Below, in pieces: positions 22,490-31,712 of a stretch of DNA of 51,367 nucleotides (positions are counted from its first letter, which is position 1; every line of letters starts with the position of its first letter). The stretch covers positions 1 through 51,367 of the forward strand of contig CABUQG010000013.1 in the NCBI GenBank assembly GCA_902493535.1. The letters run 5' to 3'. The stretch comes from an uncultured Collinsella sp. (GTDB lineage: Bacteria; Actinomycetota; Coriobacteriia; Coriobacteriales; Coriobacteriaceae). The notes below the pieces were generated by a model that made no database searches, was not told the origin of the DNA, and worked only from the letters and a program-made list of their open reading frames with translations. Both the position numbers and the translations under genes were made by a program.

Positions 22490-24589
22490 ATGGCTAAGCC
22501 TAAGTACAAGCTTTCCGATACCCGTAACATCGGCATCATGGCCCACATCGATGCCGGTAAGACCACCACGACCGAGCGTATTCTTTACTACACCGGTAAG
22601 ACCCACAAGATCGGTGAGGTCCATGAGGGCGCTGCCACCATGGACTGGATGGTTCAGGAGCAGGAGCGCGGCGTAACCATTACCTCCGCTGCTACCACGT
22701 GCTTCTGGAACAAGGACGGTAAGGACTACCGCATCCAGATCATCGACACCCCGGGCCACGTTGACTTCACCGCCGAGGTCGAGCGCTGCCTGCGCGTCCT
22801 CGATGGCGCTGTCGCCGTTTTCGACGCCGTTGCCGGCGTTCAGCCCCAGTCTGAGACCGTTTGGCGTCAGGCTTCTACCTTCAACGTCCCCCGCATCGCC
22901 TTCATCAACAAGTATGACCGCGTGGGCGCTGACTTCTTCAACGCTATCGAGACCATGAAGGATCGTCTCGACGCTAACGCCGTGGCCGCTCAGGTCCCGA
23001 TGGGCGCCGAGGACAACTTCTGGGGCGTTATCGACCTGGTCACCATGACCGCATGGGACTTCAAGGCCGACGACAAGGGCATGACCTACCCCGAGCCGAT
23101 GGACGAGATCCCGGCTGAGTTCGCCGACATCGCTGCCACCAAGCGCGAGGAGCTCCTTGACGCTGCTGCCAGCTTTGACGACGAGCTCATGGAGAAGATC
23201 CTCATGGAGGAGGACTTCACCGTCGAGGAGCTCAAGGCTGCTCTGCGCAAGGGTGTTCTGGCCAACGAGCTCAACCTCGTCTTCGTGGGCTCCGCCTACA
23301 AGAACAAGGGCGTTCAGGAGCTGCTCGACGCTGTCGTCGACTACCTGCCCAGCCCGCTTGACGTCGAGGCCGTCACCGGTACCGATCCGGACACCGGCGA
23401 GGAGATCCAGCGTCATCCTTCCTTCGACGAGCCCTTCTCCGGCCTGGTCTTCAAGATCATGACCGACCCGTTCGTCGGTAAGCTCACCTATGTCCGCGTT
23501 TACTCCGGCCGCGCCGAGTCCGGCTCCTACGTGGTCAACGCTTCCAATGGTCAGCGTGAGCGCCTCGGCCGCATCCTCGAGATGAACGCCGCCGAGCGTA
23601 TCGACCGTGACGACGCTGCCGCCGGCGACATCGTCGCTTGCGTCGGCTTCAAGAACTCCACCACCGGTGACACCCTGTGCGCCGAGGGCAAGGAGATCGT
23701 CCTCGAGAAGATCGAGTTCGCTAAGCCCGTTATCGACGTTGCCATCGAGCCCAAGACCAAGGCCGAGCAGGACAAGATGTCCCTGGCTCTGACCAAGCTC
23801 GCCGAGGAGGACCCGACCTTCCAGGTGTCCACCAACCACGAGACCGGCCAGACCATCATCGCCGGCATGGGCGAGCTGCACCTCGAGATCATCGTCGACC
23901 GTCTGCTCCGCGAGTTCAAGGTTGACGCTAACGTCGGTAAGCCCCAGGTTGCCTACCGCGAGACCGCTGGTCACGACGTCGAGAAGGCTGAGGGCAAGTT
24001 CGTCCGTCAGTCCGGCGGTCGCGGCCAGTACGGCCACGCCGTCATCAAGCTCGAGAAGATGGAGGAGGGCTTCGGCTACGAGTTCGTCAACGCTATCGTC
24101 GGCGGCGTCGTGCCCAAGGAGTACATCCCGTCCATCGACAAGGGCATCCAGGAGGCCCTGAACACCGGTGTTATCGCCGGCTTCCCGGTCCTCGACGTTA
24201 AGGTCACCCTGTTCGACGGTTCTTACCACGAGGTCGACTCCTCCGAGGCCGCCTTCAAGATCGCCGGTTCCATGGCTATCAAGGACGCCCTCAGGAAGTC
24301 CGATCCGCAGCTGCTCGAGCCGATCATGGCTGTCGAGGTCGAGACCCCCGAGCAGTACATGGGCGACGTTATGGGCAACCTCTCCGGTCGCCGCGGCAAG
24401 ATCGAGGGCATGGAGGATCGCAAGAACAGCAAGCTCATCCGTGCCAAGGTGCCGCTGGGCGAGATGTTCGGTTACGCTACCGACCTTCGCTCCCAGACCC
24501 AGGGCCGTGCATCCTACACGATGCAGTTCGACTCTTATGAGCCCGCGCCCAAGTCCATCGTGGACGAGGTCATGAGCAAGAACGCCTAA
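22490..24589 (+). CDS. fusA: Elongation factor G
   Basis: A 699-aa GTPase driving translocation. The P-loop AHIDAGKTT (18-26), DTPGHVDF and a NKYD-type motif (FINKYDRVGADF; the usual form is NKMD) mark the G domain. Domains II-V follow at full length, with FVRQSGGRGQYGHAVI in domain IV. ATG 22490 follows TAAGGAA. In most bacteria tuf comes next; here rpsJ does, 61 nt later. Confidence 0.98.
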   Translation: MAKPKYKLSDTRNIGIMAHIDAGKTTTTERILYYTGKTHKIGEVHEGAATMDWMVQEQERGVTITSAATTCFWNKDGKDYRIQIIDTPGHVDFTAEVERCLRVLDGAVAVFDAVAGVQPQSETVWRQASTFNVPRIAFINKYDRVGADFFNAIETMKDRLDANAVAAQVPMGAEDNFWGVIDLVTMTAWDFKADDKGMTYPEPMDEIPAEFADIAATKREELLDAAASFDDELMEKILMEEDFTVEELKAALRKGVLANELNLVFVGSAYKNKGVQELLDAVVDYLPSPLDVEAVTGTDPDTGEEIQRHPSFDEPFSGLVFKIMTDPFVGKLTYVRVYSGRAESGSYVVNASNGQRERLGRILEMNAAERIDRDDAAAGDIVACVGFKNSTTGDTLCAEGKEIVLEKIEFAKPVIDVAIEPKTKAEQDKMSLALTKLAEEDPTFQVSTNHETGQTIIAGMGELHLEIIVDRLLREFKVDANVGKPQVAYRETAGHDVEKAEGKFVRQSGGRGQYGHAVIKLEKMEEGFGYEFVNAIVGGVVPKEYIPSIDKGIQEALNTGVIAGFPVLDVKVTLFDGSYHEVDSSEAAFKIAGSMAIKDALRKSDPQLLEPIMAVEVETPEQYMGDVMGNLSGRRGKIEGMEDRKNSKLIRAKVPLGEMFGYATDLRSQTQGRASYTMQFDSYEPAPKSIVDEVMSKNA

Positions 24590-24650
24590 GTTCGAGCTCC
24601 CTGTTACGTAATCCTGCGAGAGCACTTCTCGCACTCTTTGGAGGTTTAAG

Positions 24651-24959
24651 TTGGCTACCCAGAAGATCCGCATTCGCCTCAAGGGCTATGATCACGAGGT
24701 CGTCGATCAGTCCGCGAAGCTCATCGTTGAGACCGCTCAGAAGACCGGCGCTCGCGTTTCCGGTCCTGTCCCCCTGCCCACCGAGCGCAACCTGTACACG
24801 GTTATCCGCTCGCCGCACGTGAACAAGGACTCCCGTGAGCAGTTCGAGATGCGCACCCACAAGCGTCTCATCGACATCCTCGACCCCACCTCGGGCACCG
24901 TTGATTCGCTTATGCGTCTCGACCTCCCCGCTGGCGTCGACATCGACATCAAGCTCTAA
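24651..24959 (+). CDS. rpsJ: 30S ribosomal protein S10
   Basis: A 102-aa head protein of the small subunit and partner of NusB in antitermination. IRIRLKGYDHEVVDQSA and PTERNLYTVIRSPHVNKDSR are typical. TTG 24651 follows TTTGGAGG at 24637-24644. It is the last gene of the str operon and is followed by a terminator, so it is cut off from its usual partner rplC, which is 14 kb away. Confidence 0.97.
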   Translation: MATQKIRIRLKGYDHEVVDQSAKLIVETAQKTGARVSGPVPLPTERNLYTVIRSPHVNKDSREQFEMRTHKRLIDILDPTSGTVDSLMRLDLPAGVDIDIKL

Positions 24960-24981
24960 GCGATATCGCTCATAGCTTAAA

Positions 24982-25016
24982 GGGCCCCGCTGCCGTTACG
25001 GTAGCGGGGCCCTTTT
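24982..25016 (+). terminator. str operon terminator
   Basis: GGGCCCCGCT pairs with AGCGGGGCCC; the loop can extend pairing with CCGT/ACGG. TTTTG follows. Confidence 0.88.
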
Positions 25017-25075
25017 GTTTAGCATGATGGGATTGGACCGCCGGATAAGGCTGCCGAGCGGCTGGCTGTGGCGCC

Positions 25076-25852
25076 CTATTCGCTCGCGGGACGCAGCGAT
25101 GCCTCCTCAAAATGGAAGGATCGCAAACCGCCTTCCGTTTCGATACACGCGCGACCAAAGCCATCGACGGTTTTAAAGATGCCGCGTGCCAGCTCGTCGC
25201 CGGCAGGGGAACGGGCGATAACGTGCTCCCCAATCCAATTGAGGTGAGTGACATATTCGCCGTGGACGGGCGCGAGCGGTCCGCCGTCTTCTTCCATGGC
25301 GTTAAGACGCTCTGCCCACGCATCTACAGCGTCTATAACTGCGTGATAGACCTCATCGAGGAGCATGTTGACGGTGGGAACGCTCTCGTTAAGGTCCGAG
25401 AGGCCAATTGCCGCCAGACCGCCATCGGGTACCTCTTGGGGCGTGTAGTTTACGTTGACGCCAATGCCGCAGACGGCGAAGGGCTTGCCTTCGTTATCGC
25501 GTGCGGCCTCGACCAGAATGCCGCCGAGCTTGCGTCCTCGCGCGACAAGGTCGTTGGGCCATTTAAGGCGAATCTCGTTTGCAAGACCCTGCTTTTCGAG
25601 TGCTTCAAGCACCGCTAGGCCGCTGACGGCGGCAAGACCAGAGAACTTTGCAGGATTAACGCATGGGCGCAGGACAATCGAAAGCAATAAGTTGCCGACG
25701 GTTGAGTCCCACTTGTGCCCGCGCCGGCCGCGTCCTGCTGTTTGAGCCCGGGCGGCAAGTCCTGTGCCGTGCGGCGCTCCCTGTTTTCCTGCTTCGAGCA
25801 GGTCATCGTTGGTCGATCCGGTTACGTCGACTATCGTTAATTTGGCATCCAT
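25076..25852 (-). CDS. birA: Biotin--[acetyl-CoA-carboxylase] ligase
   Basis: A 258-aa enzyme that activates biotin as biotinyl-AMP and attaches it to the AccB lysine. GRGRRGHKW (40-48) is the adenylate-binding loop; KWPND (97-101) and the catalytic lysine region GRKLGGILVE (105-114) are present. The N-terminal DNA-binding domain of bifunctional BirA is absent, so this is ligase only and not a repressor. The start follows TAGGAGG on this strand. It is transcribed away from the fab operon containing its substrate AccB, sharing a 176-bp control region. Confidence 0.95.
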   Translation of the reverse strand: MDAKLTIVDVTGSTNDDLLEAGKQGAPHGTGLAARAQTAGRGRRGHKWDSTVGNLLLSIVLRPCVNPAKFSGLAAVSGLAVLEALEKQGLANEIRLKWPNDLVARGRKLGGILVEAARDNEGKPFAVCGIGVNVNYTPQEVPDGGLAAIGLSDLNESVPTVNMLLDEVYHAVIDAVDAWAERLNAMEEDGGPLAPVHGEYVTHLNWIGEHVIARSPAGDELARGIFKTVDGFGRACIETEGGLRSFHFEEASLRPASE

Positions 25853-25946
25853 AACGGTTGCTACCTCCTAAGTTAATAAGGCAATCGCGTAATGGTGTCG
25901 AGAGATAGACACAATGTGAAGCCTTTGTCGCATTTGGACAATTTAA

Positions 25947-26010
25947 TGTTAACACGTCAACAACGACTAAAATGCGCTATCCTCTCTTGGTCGATGTAAA
26001 CACGTCAACA
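25947..26010 (+). promoter_or_regulatory. Tandem operator in the fab control region
   Basis: A 16-bp sequence, TGTWAACACGTCAACA, occurs at 25947-25962 and 25995-26010, 48 bp apart, and continues CAAC in both copies. Each is an imperfect palindrome (TGTTRACRYGTYAACA). Possible -10 elements TAAAAT (25968-25973) and TATCCT (25978-25983) fall between them, so binding would block the fabH promoter. The site is unlike FapR or FabT boxes that I know; the regulator is not in the window. Confidence 0.6.
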
Positions 26011-26028
26011 ACTCAAAGGAGGCTAGTG

Positions 26029-26988
26029 ATGGGTTTCACGATTCTTGGAACAGGCTCGGCGCTTCCTGAGCGCAGTGTTTCCAATGACGAGCTGTCTGAG
26101 TTCCTCGATACCTCGGATGAGTGGATTTTTACCCGCACAGGTATCAAGAGCCGCCACGTCTGTACCACCGAGTCACTTGACGACCTTGCCGTAGCGGCGA
26201 GCGAGCGGGCACTCCAGGTGTCCGGAATCGACGCGAGCCAGCTGGATCTGATCGTCTGCTCGACGACGACGGGTGACCACCTTGTTCCCGCTGAGGCGTG
26301 TGCCGTTGCTGAGCGACTAGGAGCGGCGTGCCCTGCCTTCGATGTCTCGGCGGCCTGTGCCGGCTTCGTGTTTGCGCTCGATGTCGCCGAGGGCTATATC
26401 GAGCGCGGTCGTGCCGAGCGCGTGCTTATCGTTGCTGCTGAGCAGATGACGCGCGCGCTCGACTGGACCGACCGCGCCACCTGCGTGCTCTTTGGCGATG
26501 GGGCAGGCGCCGCAGTGATTGGGGCTGGGGGAGACAGCCCCCTTGCCGTTGAGCTTTCGACGGCGCCCGACGTCGAGACGTTACACGTTCCCGGTCTGGT
26601 CGGCACCTCGCCGTTTAAGGCTTCCGCAGATAGCAAGAGCGTGCTGTCCATGAATGGCCGCCGCGTGTTCAAGTTCGGCGTCAACGCCATCTGCGACACG
26701 GTCCATAAGCTTGCGGGCGATGCGGGCATTTCGGTCGAAGACATCGACCATTTTGTATTCCATCAGGCTAACGAACGAATCCTGAGTCAGGCGGTCAAGC
26801 GCCTCGGCGTGCCAGATGAGCGCGTGGTTCGAACGCTGCGCGAGACCGGCAACATTTCGAGCGCCTGCATTCCCTTTGCGCTTGACCGTCTGGCACGCAC
26901 CGACGCACTGAATGCGGGCGACACCATCGCCCTCGTTGGATTTGGCGCCGGCCTGGATATAGGTGGCTATCTGCTTCGTTGGAAGTAG
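26029..26988 (+). CDS. fabH: 3-oxoacyl-ACP synthase III
   Basis: A 319-aa condensing enzyme that starts fatty acid synthesis by joining acyl-CoA to malonyl-ACP. The catalytic triad is visible: Cys110 in DVSAACAGF, His245 in FVFHQANER and Asn275 in TGNISSACIP. ATG 26029 follows AAAGGAGG at 26015-26022; the frame is open upstream to 25972, but that would run through the operator repeat and lacks a ribosome site. First gene of a ten-gene operon. Confidence 0.96.
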   Translation: MGFTILGTGSALPERSVSNDELSEFLDTSDEWIFTRTGIKSRHVCTTESLDDLAVAASERALQVSGIDASQLDLIVCSTTTGDHLVPAEACAVAERLGAACPAFDVSAACAGFVFALDVAEGYIERGRAERVLIVAAEQMTRALDWTDRATCVLFGDGAGAAVIGAGGDSPLAVELSTAPDVETLHVPGLVGTSPFKASADSKSVLSMNGRRVFKFGVNAICDTVHKLAGDAGISVEDIDHFVFHQANERILSQAVKRLGVPDERVVRTLRETGNISSACIPFALDRLARTDALNAGDTIALVGFGAGLDIGGYLLRWK

Positions 26989-27037
26989 TTGCACATAGGA
27001 AAAAACGCCCCTAGGGCACAAACAAAGGAGAACTACC

Positions 27038-27274
27038 ATGGCAGATCAGAAGACCTTCGAGCGCGTTTGCGACGTTATCCGCGAGACCGCCGGTCTTGAC
27101 GATGTCGAGATGAAGCCCGAGTCCACGCTCGAGGAGATTGGTCTCGACAGCCTGGGCACCGTCGAGATCCTCGTCGCCGTCGAGGACGAGTTTGGCATCC
27201 AGCTCGATACCGAGGAGAACCCCAAGACGGTCGGCGAGTTCGCCGATACGGTCGAGGCGGCATTGGAGAAGTAG
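27038..27274 (+). CDS. acpP: Acyl carrier protein
   Basis: A 78-aa acidic carrier. Ser38 in GLDSLGTVE is the phosphopantetheine site. ATG 27038 follows AAAGGAG. The stop is 2 nt before fabK, so the two are coupled. The holo-ACP synthase is not in this operon. Confidence 0.95.
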   Translation: MADQKTFERVCDVIRETAGLDDVEMKPESTLEEIGLDSLGTVEILVAVEDEFGIQLDTEENPKTVGEFADTVEAALEK

Positions 27275-27276
27275 AG

Positions 27277-28221
27277 ATGCTCAAGACTCCTCTCTGCGAT
27301 CTGCTCGGCATCGAAAAGCCCGTGTTCCAGGGCGGTATGGCCTGGATTGCCGATGCCTCGCTGGCGTCCGCAGTGTCCGAGGCGGGTGGCTTAGGCATCA
27401 TCGCGGCCATGAACGCCGACGCCAACTGGCTTCGCGACCAGATTCATGAGCTGCGCGCCAAGACGGATAAGCCCTTTGGCGTCAACGTCATGCTCATGAG
27501 CCCGTTTGCCGACGAGGTCGCGCAGGTCGTGATTGACGAGCGAGTGCCGGTCGTCGTGACGGGCGCCGGCAATCCCGCCAAGTACATGAAGGCGTGGAAC
27601 GAGGCGGGCATCAAGGTCATCCCGGTCGTTGCCTCGGTGGCGCTGGCGCGTCTCGTGGCGCGTCGCGGGGCCACGGCGGTTGTTGCCGAGGGTACCGAAT
27701 CGGGCGGCCATATTGGCGAGACCTCGACGATGGCACTGGTGCCGCAGGTCGTCGATGCGGTCGACATTCCCGTTGTGGCCGCCGGCGGTATTGCCGACGG
27801 CCGCGGCGTGGCGGCCGCCTTTATGCTGGGCGCCGAAGGCGTGCAAGTGGGTACGCGCTTTCTGGTCGCAGACGAGTGCACCGTCTCGGAGCAGTACAAA
27901 GAGATGGTCCTGAAGGCCAACGACACTTCGACGCGTGCGACCGGTCGCTCGACGGGACATCCAGTGCGCGCCCTCAAGAGCCCCTTCACCAACGCCTATG
28001 CCAAGAGCGAGGGTTCCGGCGCGAGTGCCGAGGAGCTCGGTGCTATGGGAACCGGTGCGCTGCGTAAGGCCGCCAAGGACGGCAACTACGAAGAGGGTTC
28101 GTTTTTGTGTGGACAGATTGCCGGCATGGTCAACGAGCGCCAGAGCGCACGCGAAATCGTTGACGACCTGGTCGATGGCGCCGAGCACGTCCTGAAGGGT
28201 GCGTGCGCATGGGTGGCGTAG
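27277..28221 (+). CDS. fabK: Enoyl-ACP reductase II (FMN-dependent)
   Basis: A 314-aa TIM-barrel flavoprotein reducing trans-2-enoyl-ACP. FQGGMAWIADASLA at the start, GTESGGHIGE in the middle and AAGGIADGRGVAAA fit the FabK/nitronate monooxygenase family. Operon context decides for FabK. FabK enzymes resist triclosan, and no FabI is seen. Its end overlaps fabD by 13 nt. Confidence 0.93.
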   Translation: MLKTPLCDLLGIEKPVFQGGMAWIADASLASAVSEAGGLGIIAAMNADANWLRDQIHELRAKTDKPFGVNVMLMSPFADEVAQVVIDERVPVVVTGAGNPAKYMKAWNEAGIKVIPVVASVALARLVARRGATAVVAEGTESGGHIGETSTMALVPQVVDAVDIPVVAAGGIADGRGVAAAFMLGAEGVQVGTRFLVADECTVSEQYKEMVLKANDTSTRATGRSTGHPVRALKSPFTNAYAKSEGSGASAEELGAMGTGALRKAAKDGNYEEGSFLCGQIAGMVNERQSAREIVDDLVDGAEHVLKGACAWVA

Positions 28222-29135
28222 CGTTTTTGTTTGCCGGCCAGGGTGCCCAGCACCCCGCGATGGGCGTCGACTTGATCGAGACATCGCCGGCGGCTGCCGA
28301 GGTGTTCGCCATTGCCGATGAGGTGCGCCCGGGGACGAGCGAGCAGTGCCGGAGCGCCTCCAAGGAGGAGCTCTCGCAGACCGAGAACACGCAGCCTTGC
28401 GTGTTCGTGCACGACCTGGCAGCGGCTGCCGCTCTGCGTGAGCGCGGCGTGGTACCTGCCGCCTGTGCGGGATTCTCGCTGGGCGAGGTCGCCGCGCTCA
28501 CCTTTGCGGGGGCGTTCGATACGCGAGCGGGCTTTGAGCTCGTGTGCGAGCGCGCGGCGCTGATGGCCGCGGCTGCCGAGCGCCATCCGGGCGGCATGCG
28601 CGCCGTCATCAAGCTCGATGCGGCGCAAGTCGAGGGCCTGGCAAAACAGGCCGGCGAGGACTGCTGGCCAGTCAACTACAACAGCCCACAGCAGACGGTT
28701 GTGGCCGGAGCGCCCGAGGCGCTGCAGGAGCTCGACGTCCTAGTAAAAGAGGCTGGCGGCCGCGCCATGAAGGTCGCGGTGTCGGGTGCATTTCATAGCC
28801 CCTATATGGCCGAGGCGACCTGTGGCCTTGCCGCATATATTGAGGCCGGTCACGCGCCGTCCCCGTTGCTCATTCCTGTTTTGGCAAATATGACAGCGGC
28901 GCCCTATCCGGCGGATCCCCAGACGGCATCGGATGTCTTGGCCAATCAGGTGAGCCATGCCGTACGCTGGGTCGATACGCTGCATGCTCTGCAGGATCAA
29001 GGCATCGACACATTTATTGAGGTCGGCCCCGGCAAAACGCTGTCCGGCCTGGTCAAGCGTACGCTGAGCGACGTTCGTGTGTATTCGTGCGAGACGGCCG
29101 AGCAGGTCGCAGCTATTGCCGACGAGCTCGCATAG
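28209..29135 (+). CDS. fabD: Malonyl-CoA--ACP transacylase
   Basis: A 308-aa enzyme loading malonate onto ACP. The nucleophile elbow is GFSLGE (88-93, Ser90), with Phe in place of the usual His of GHSLGE; the GxSxG pattern is intact. QGAQ (11-14) and His196 in GAFHSPYM complete the site. I chose ATG 28209, 9 nt after GAAGGG; a GTG at 28203 is too close to that site. Confidence 0.95.
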   Translation: MGGVAFLFAGQGAQHPAMGVDLIETSPAAAEVFAIADEVRPGTSEQCRSASKEELSQTENTQPCVFVHDLAAAAALRERGVVPAACAGFSLGEVAALTFAGAFDTRAGFELVCERAALMAAAAERHPGGMRAVIKLDAAQVEGLAKQAGEDCWPVNYNSPQQTVVAGAPEALQELDVLVKEAGGRAMKVAVSGAFHSPYMAEATCGLAAYIEAGHAPSPLLIPVLANMTAAPYPADPQTASDVLANQVSHAVRWVDTLHALQDQGIDTFIEVGPGKTLSGLVKRTLSDVRVYSCETAEQVAAIADELA

Positions 29136-29165
29136 TCCACAGGGCTGTAACCCGAAAGGAATGAC

Positions 29166-29939
29166 ATGGGCAACTTGAACAATGGCGCGCTCGAGCGCAA
29201 CGACTCACGTCGCGTGGCACTGGTCACGGGCGGCTCGCGGGGTATCGGCCGCGCCTGCGCTATCGGTCTGGCGGAGGATGGCTACGATATCGCCGTCGTC
29301 TATGCCGGCAGCGTCGATGCGGCGCGCGAGACGTGCGACGCCTGCGAGGCGGCTGGCGCCACGGCGCGCTCATATCAATGCGACGTGGCCGACCCCGCTG
29401 CCGTCAACGCGTGCGTGGAAGCGGTCCTCAACGACTTTGACTCCATTTGGGCGCTCGTCAACAACGCTGGCATCACCCGCGATGGCCTGCTCATGCGCAT
29501 GGGCGATGACGCCTTCGATCGCGTGCTCGATGTCAACCTTAAAGGAACGTTTAACACGACGCGCGCGCTCACCAAGACCTTTATGCGCCAGCGCGGCGGC
29601 TGCGTCGTCAACATGAGCTCGGTTGTGGGCCTGATGGGCAATGCCGGGCAGGCCAACTACGCTGCCTCCAAGGCGGGCGTGATCGGCCTGACCAAGGCGG
29701 TGGCGCGCGAGCTTGCGCCCCGCGGTGTACGAGTGAACGCGGTCGCCCCCGGGTTTGTCGAGACAGATATGACGGCAAAGCTTTCGGAAAAGGTTCGTGC
29801 GGCAACCGAGGAGCAGATTCCCCTTAAGCGCATGGCGCGCCCCGAGGAAGTGGCCGGCGTGGTGCGCTTTTTGGCGAGCGATGCGGCTTCCTACATTACG
29901 GGCGAGGTTGTACGCGTTGACGGCGGAATGGCGATGTAG
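29166..29939 (+). CDS. fabG: 3-oxoacyl-ACP reductase
   Basis: A 257-aa short-chain dehydrogenase using NADPH. The cofactor loop TGGSRGIG (21-28), NNAG (99-102), and the catalytic Asn124, Ser152, Tyr165 and Lys169 (YAASK) are all present. ATG 29166 follows GAAAGGA. An N-terminal extension of about 15 residues precedes the Rossmann fold. It lies between fabD and fabF. Confidence 0.95.
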   Translation: MGNLNNGALERNDSRRVALVTGGSRGIGRACAIGLAEDGYDIAVVYAGSVDAARETCDACEAAGATARSYQCDVADPAAVNACVEAVLNDFDSIWALVNNAGITRDGLLMRMGDDAFDRVLDVNLKGTFNTTRALTKTFMRQRGGCVVNMSSVVGLMGNAGQANYAASKAGVIGLTKAVARELAPRGVRVNAVAPGFVETDMTAKLSEKVRAATEEQIPLKRMARPEEVAGVVRFLASDAASYITGEVVRVDGGMAM

Positions 29940-29978
29940 AAATCAGGGCCGAAGAACGGCTTGGATGAGGAGACCATG

Positions 29979-31226
29979 ATGGAACAGAGAGTTGCAATCA
30001 CCGGCATAGGTGCCGTATCGCCGCTCGGCAACACCGCGCTTGCCACCTGGGCGGCAATGTGCGCTGGCACGTGCGGCATCGGCCCGATTACGCACTTCGA
30101 TACCGATGCATTTGCCGTCAAGGTGGCGGCCGAGGTCAAGGGCTTTGACGGCAACGAGTACTTTGGCAAGCGTGACGCCAAGCATCTGGACCCCTGCGTT
30201 CAGTTTGCGATGGCGGCTTCGGACGAGGCAATGCACGATGCGGGCTTTGATGTCGAAGGCGCCATCGATCGCGAGCGCCTGGGCGTCTACGTGGGCTCGG
30301 GCGTGGGCGGCATGACGACGCTCGTCGATAACGTCCATACGATTGCCGACCGTGGGCCCCGCCGCGCATCGCCTTACATGATCGCGATGATGATCCCCAA
30401 CATGGCATCGGGCAACATCGCAATCCGTCACAAAGCAAAGGGGCCGACCCTGCCCGTGGTGACCGCGTGCGCCACCTCGGCCCATGCGGTGGGCGAGGCG
30501 TTCCGCGCCATCAAGCACGGCTATGCCGACGCGATCCTCGCGGGCGGCGCCGAGGCTGCAATTATCCCCGATGCCGTTGCGGGCTTTACGTCCTGCCGCG
30601 CATTGACCACCAACCCCGATCCCGCGACGGCCTGCCGTCCGTTCGATGCAGACCGCGACGGCTTTGTGATGGGCGAGGGCGCCTGCGTGCTCGTGCTCGA
30701 GAGCATGGAACATGCGCAGACGCGCGGTGCGCACATTTATGCCGAGGTCGTGGGCTACGGCAACACCGATGATGCCTATCACATCACGAGCCCTGATCCC
30801 GAGGCTGCCGGCATTGCCCGCGCGATATCGCTGGCGGTGACCGAGGGCGACGTCAAGCCATCCGAGGGTCTCTACATCAATGCCCACGGCACATCGACCA
30901 AGCTCAACGATTCGTCCGAGACGGCGGGCATTAAGCGTGCGCTCGGCGAGGACGCGGCGCGCGCCGCGCACGTCTCGTCGACTAAGTCGATGACCGGCCA
31001 CATGATCGGTGCCACGGGCGCCATCGAGGTCATGGCCTGCGCCATGGCGCTCGAGCAGGGCGTGGTGCCGCCGACCATTAACTACCGCACGCCCGATCCC
31101 GCCTGCGATCTTGACTACACGCCCAATCGCGCAGTTCGCGCCGACCTTACCTGGGCGCTTTCGACCAACCTAGGCTTTGGCGGGCACAACGCCGCCATCG
31201 CGCTGCGTAGATATACGAGGAGCTAG
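29979..31226 (+). CDS. fabF: 3-oxoacyl-ACP synthase II
   Basis: A 415-aa elongating condensing enzyme. The Cys-His-His triad is Cys164 in TACATSAH, His303 in NAHGTST and His341 in KSMTGHMIGA, with Lys336. ATG 29979 sits 6 nt after GAGGAG; ATG 29976 is an equal-frame alternative one codon earlier. No FabA or FabM isomerase is seen in the operon, so the route to unsaturated acids is not explained here. Confidence 0.95.
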   Translation: MEQRVAITGIGAVSPLGNTALATWAAMCAGTCGIGPITHFDTDAFAVKVAAEVKGFDGNEYFGKRDAKHLDPCVQFAMAASDEAMHDAGFDVEGAIDRERLGVYVGSGVGGMTTLVDNVHTIADRGPRRASPYMIAMMIPNMASGNIAIRHKAKGPTLPVVTACATSAHAVGEAFRAIKHGYADAILAGGAEAAIIPDAVAGFTSCRALTTNPDPATACRPFDADRDGFVMGEGACVLVLESMEHAQTRGAHIYAEVVGYGNTDDAYHITSPDPEAAGIARAISLAVTEGDVKPSEGLYINAHGTSTKLNDSSETAGIKRALGEDAARAAHVSSTKSMTGHMIGATGAIEVMACAMALEQGVVPPTINYRTPDPACDLDYTPNRAVRADLTWALSTNLGFGGHNAAIALRRYTRS

Positions 31227-31229
31227 AGC

Positions 31230-31703
31230 ATGGATTCCAAAAGACTTGCCGAGATAGCCGATGTTATGGAGGACCGCGGCCTCACGCGCGTACGCGTTGA
31301 GGAGCCCGATGGCACCGCGGTCGAACTCGAGCGCGCGAGCGCCGCACAGCCGGTTGCCGTGCCCATGCCCATGCCGAGCGCTATGGCCGCTCCAGTTGCA
31401 GCTCCCACAGTCGCGCCTGCCGCACCGGAGCCCGCCGCGCAGACACCTGCCGCCGCACCGGAGCCCAAGGGCACCGAGGTGACCGCTCCCATGGTCGGTG
31501 TTTTCTATGCTGCCCCGGCGCCGGGCGACGAGCCGTTTGTGCACGTGGGCTCTAAGGTCAAGGCCGGCGAGACCCTCTGCATCATCGAGGCCATGAAGGT
31601 TCTCAACGAGGTGACGGCCGAGGTAGACGGCGAGGTGCTCGAGATCTGCGTGGCCGACGGCGACCTCGTGGAGTTTGGCAGCTGCCTCATGAGAATCGGA
31701 TAG
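31230..31703 (+). CDS. accB: Biotin carboxyl carrier protein of acetyl-CoA carboxylase
   Basis: A 157-aa protein: a short N-terminal region, an Ala/Pro linker at about 38-80, and a biotinyl domain with Lys123 in EAMKV. It carries biotin between AccC and AccDA and is the substrate of BirA encoded across the divergent control region. ATG 31230 follows GAGGAG inside the fabF end. Confidence 0.95.
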   Translation: MDSKRLAEIADVMEDRGLTRVRVEEPDGTAVELERASAAQPVAVPMPMPSAMAAPVAAPTVAPAAPEPAAQTPAAAPEPKGTEVTAPMVGVFYAAPAPGDEPFVHVGSKVKAGETLCIIEAMKVLNEVTAEVDGEVLEICVADGDLVEFGSCLMRIG

Positions 31704-31712
31704 GTGATATCC

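Noticed and set aside
22472..24682. A 736-codon open frame antisense to fusA
   Set aside because: Same explanation: shadow of a highly expressed gene with restricted codon use; its sequence is of low complexity and unlike any protein.
25972..26028. A longer FabH start 19 codons upstream
   Set aside because: It would run through the second operator copy and has no ribosome site, while ATG 26029 has AAAGGAGG.
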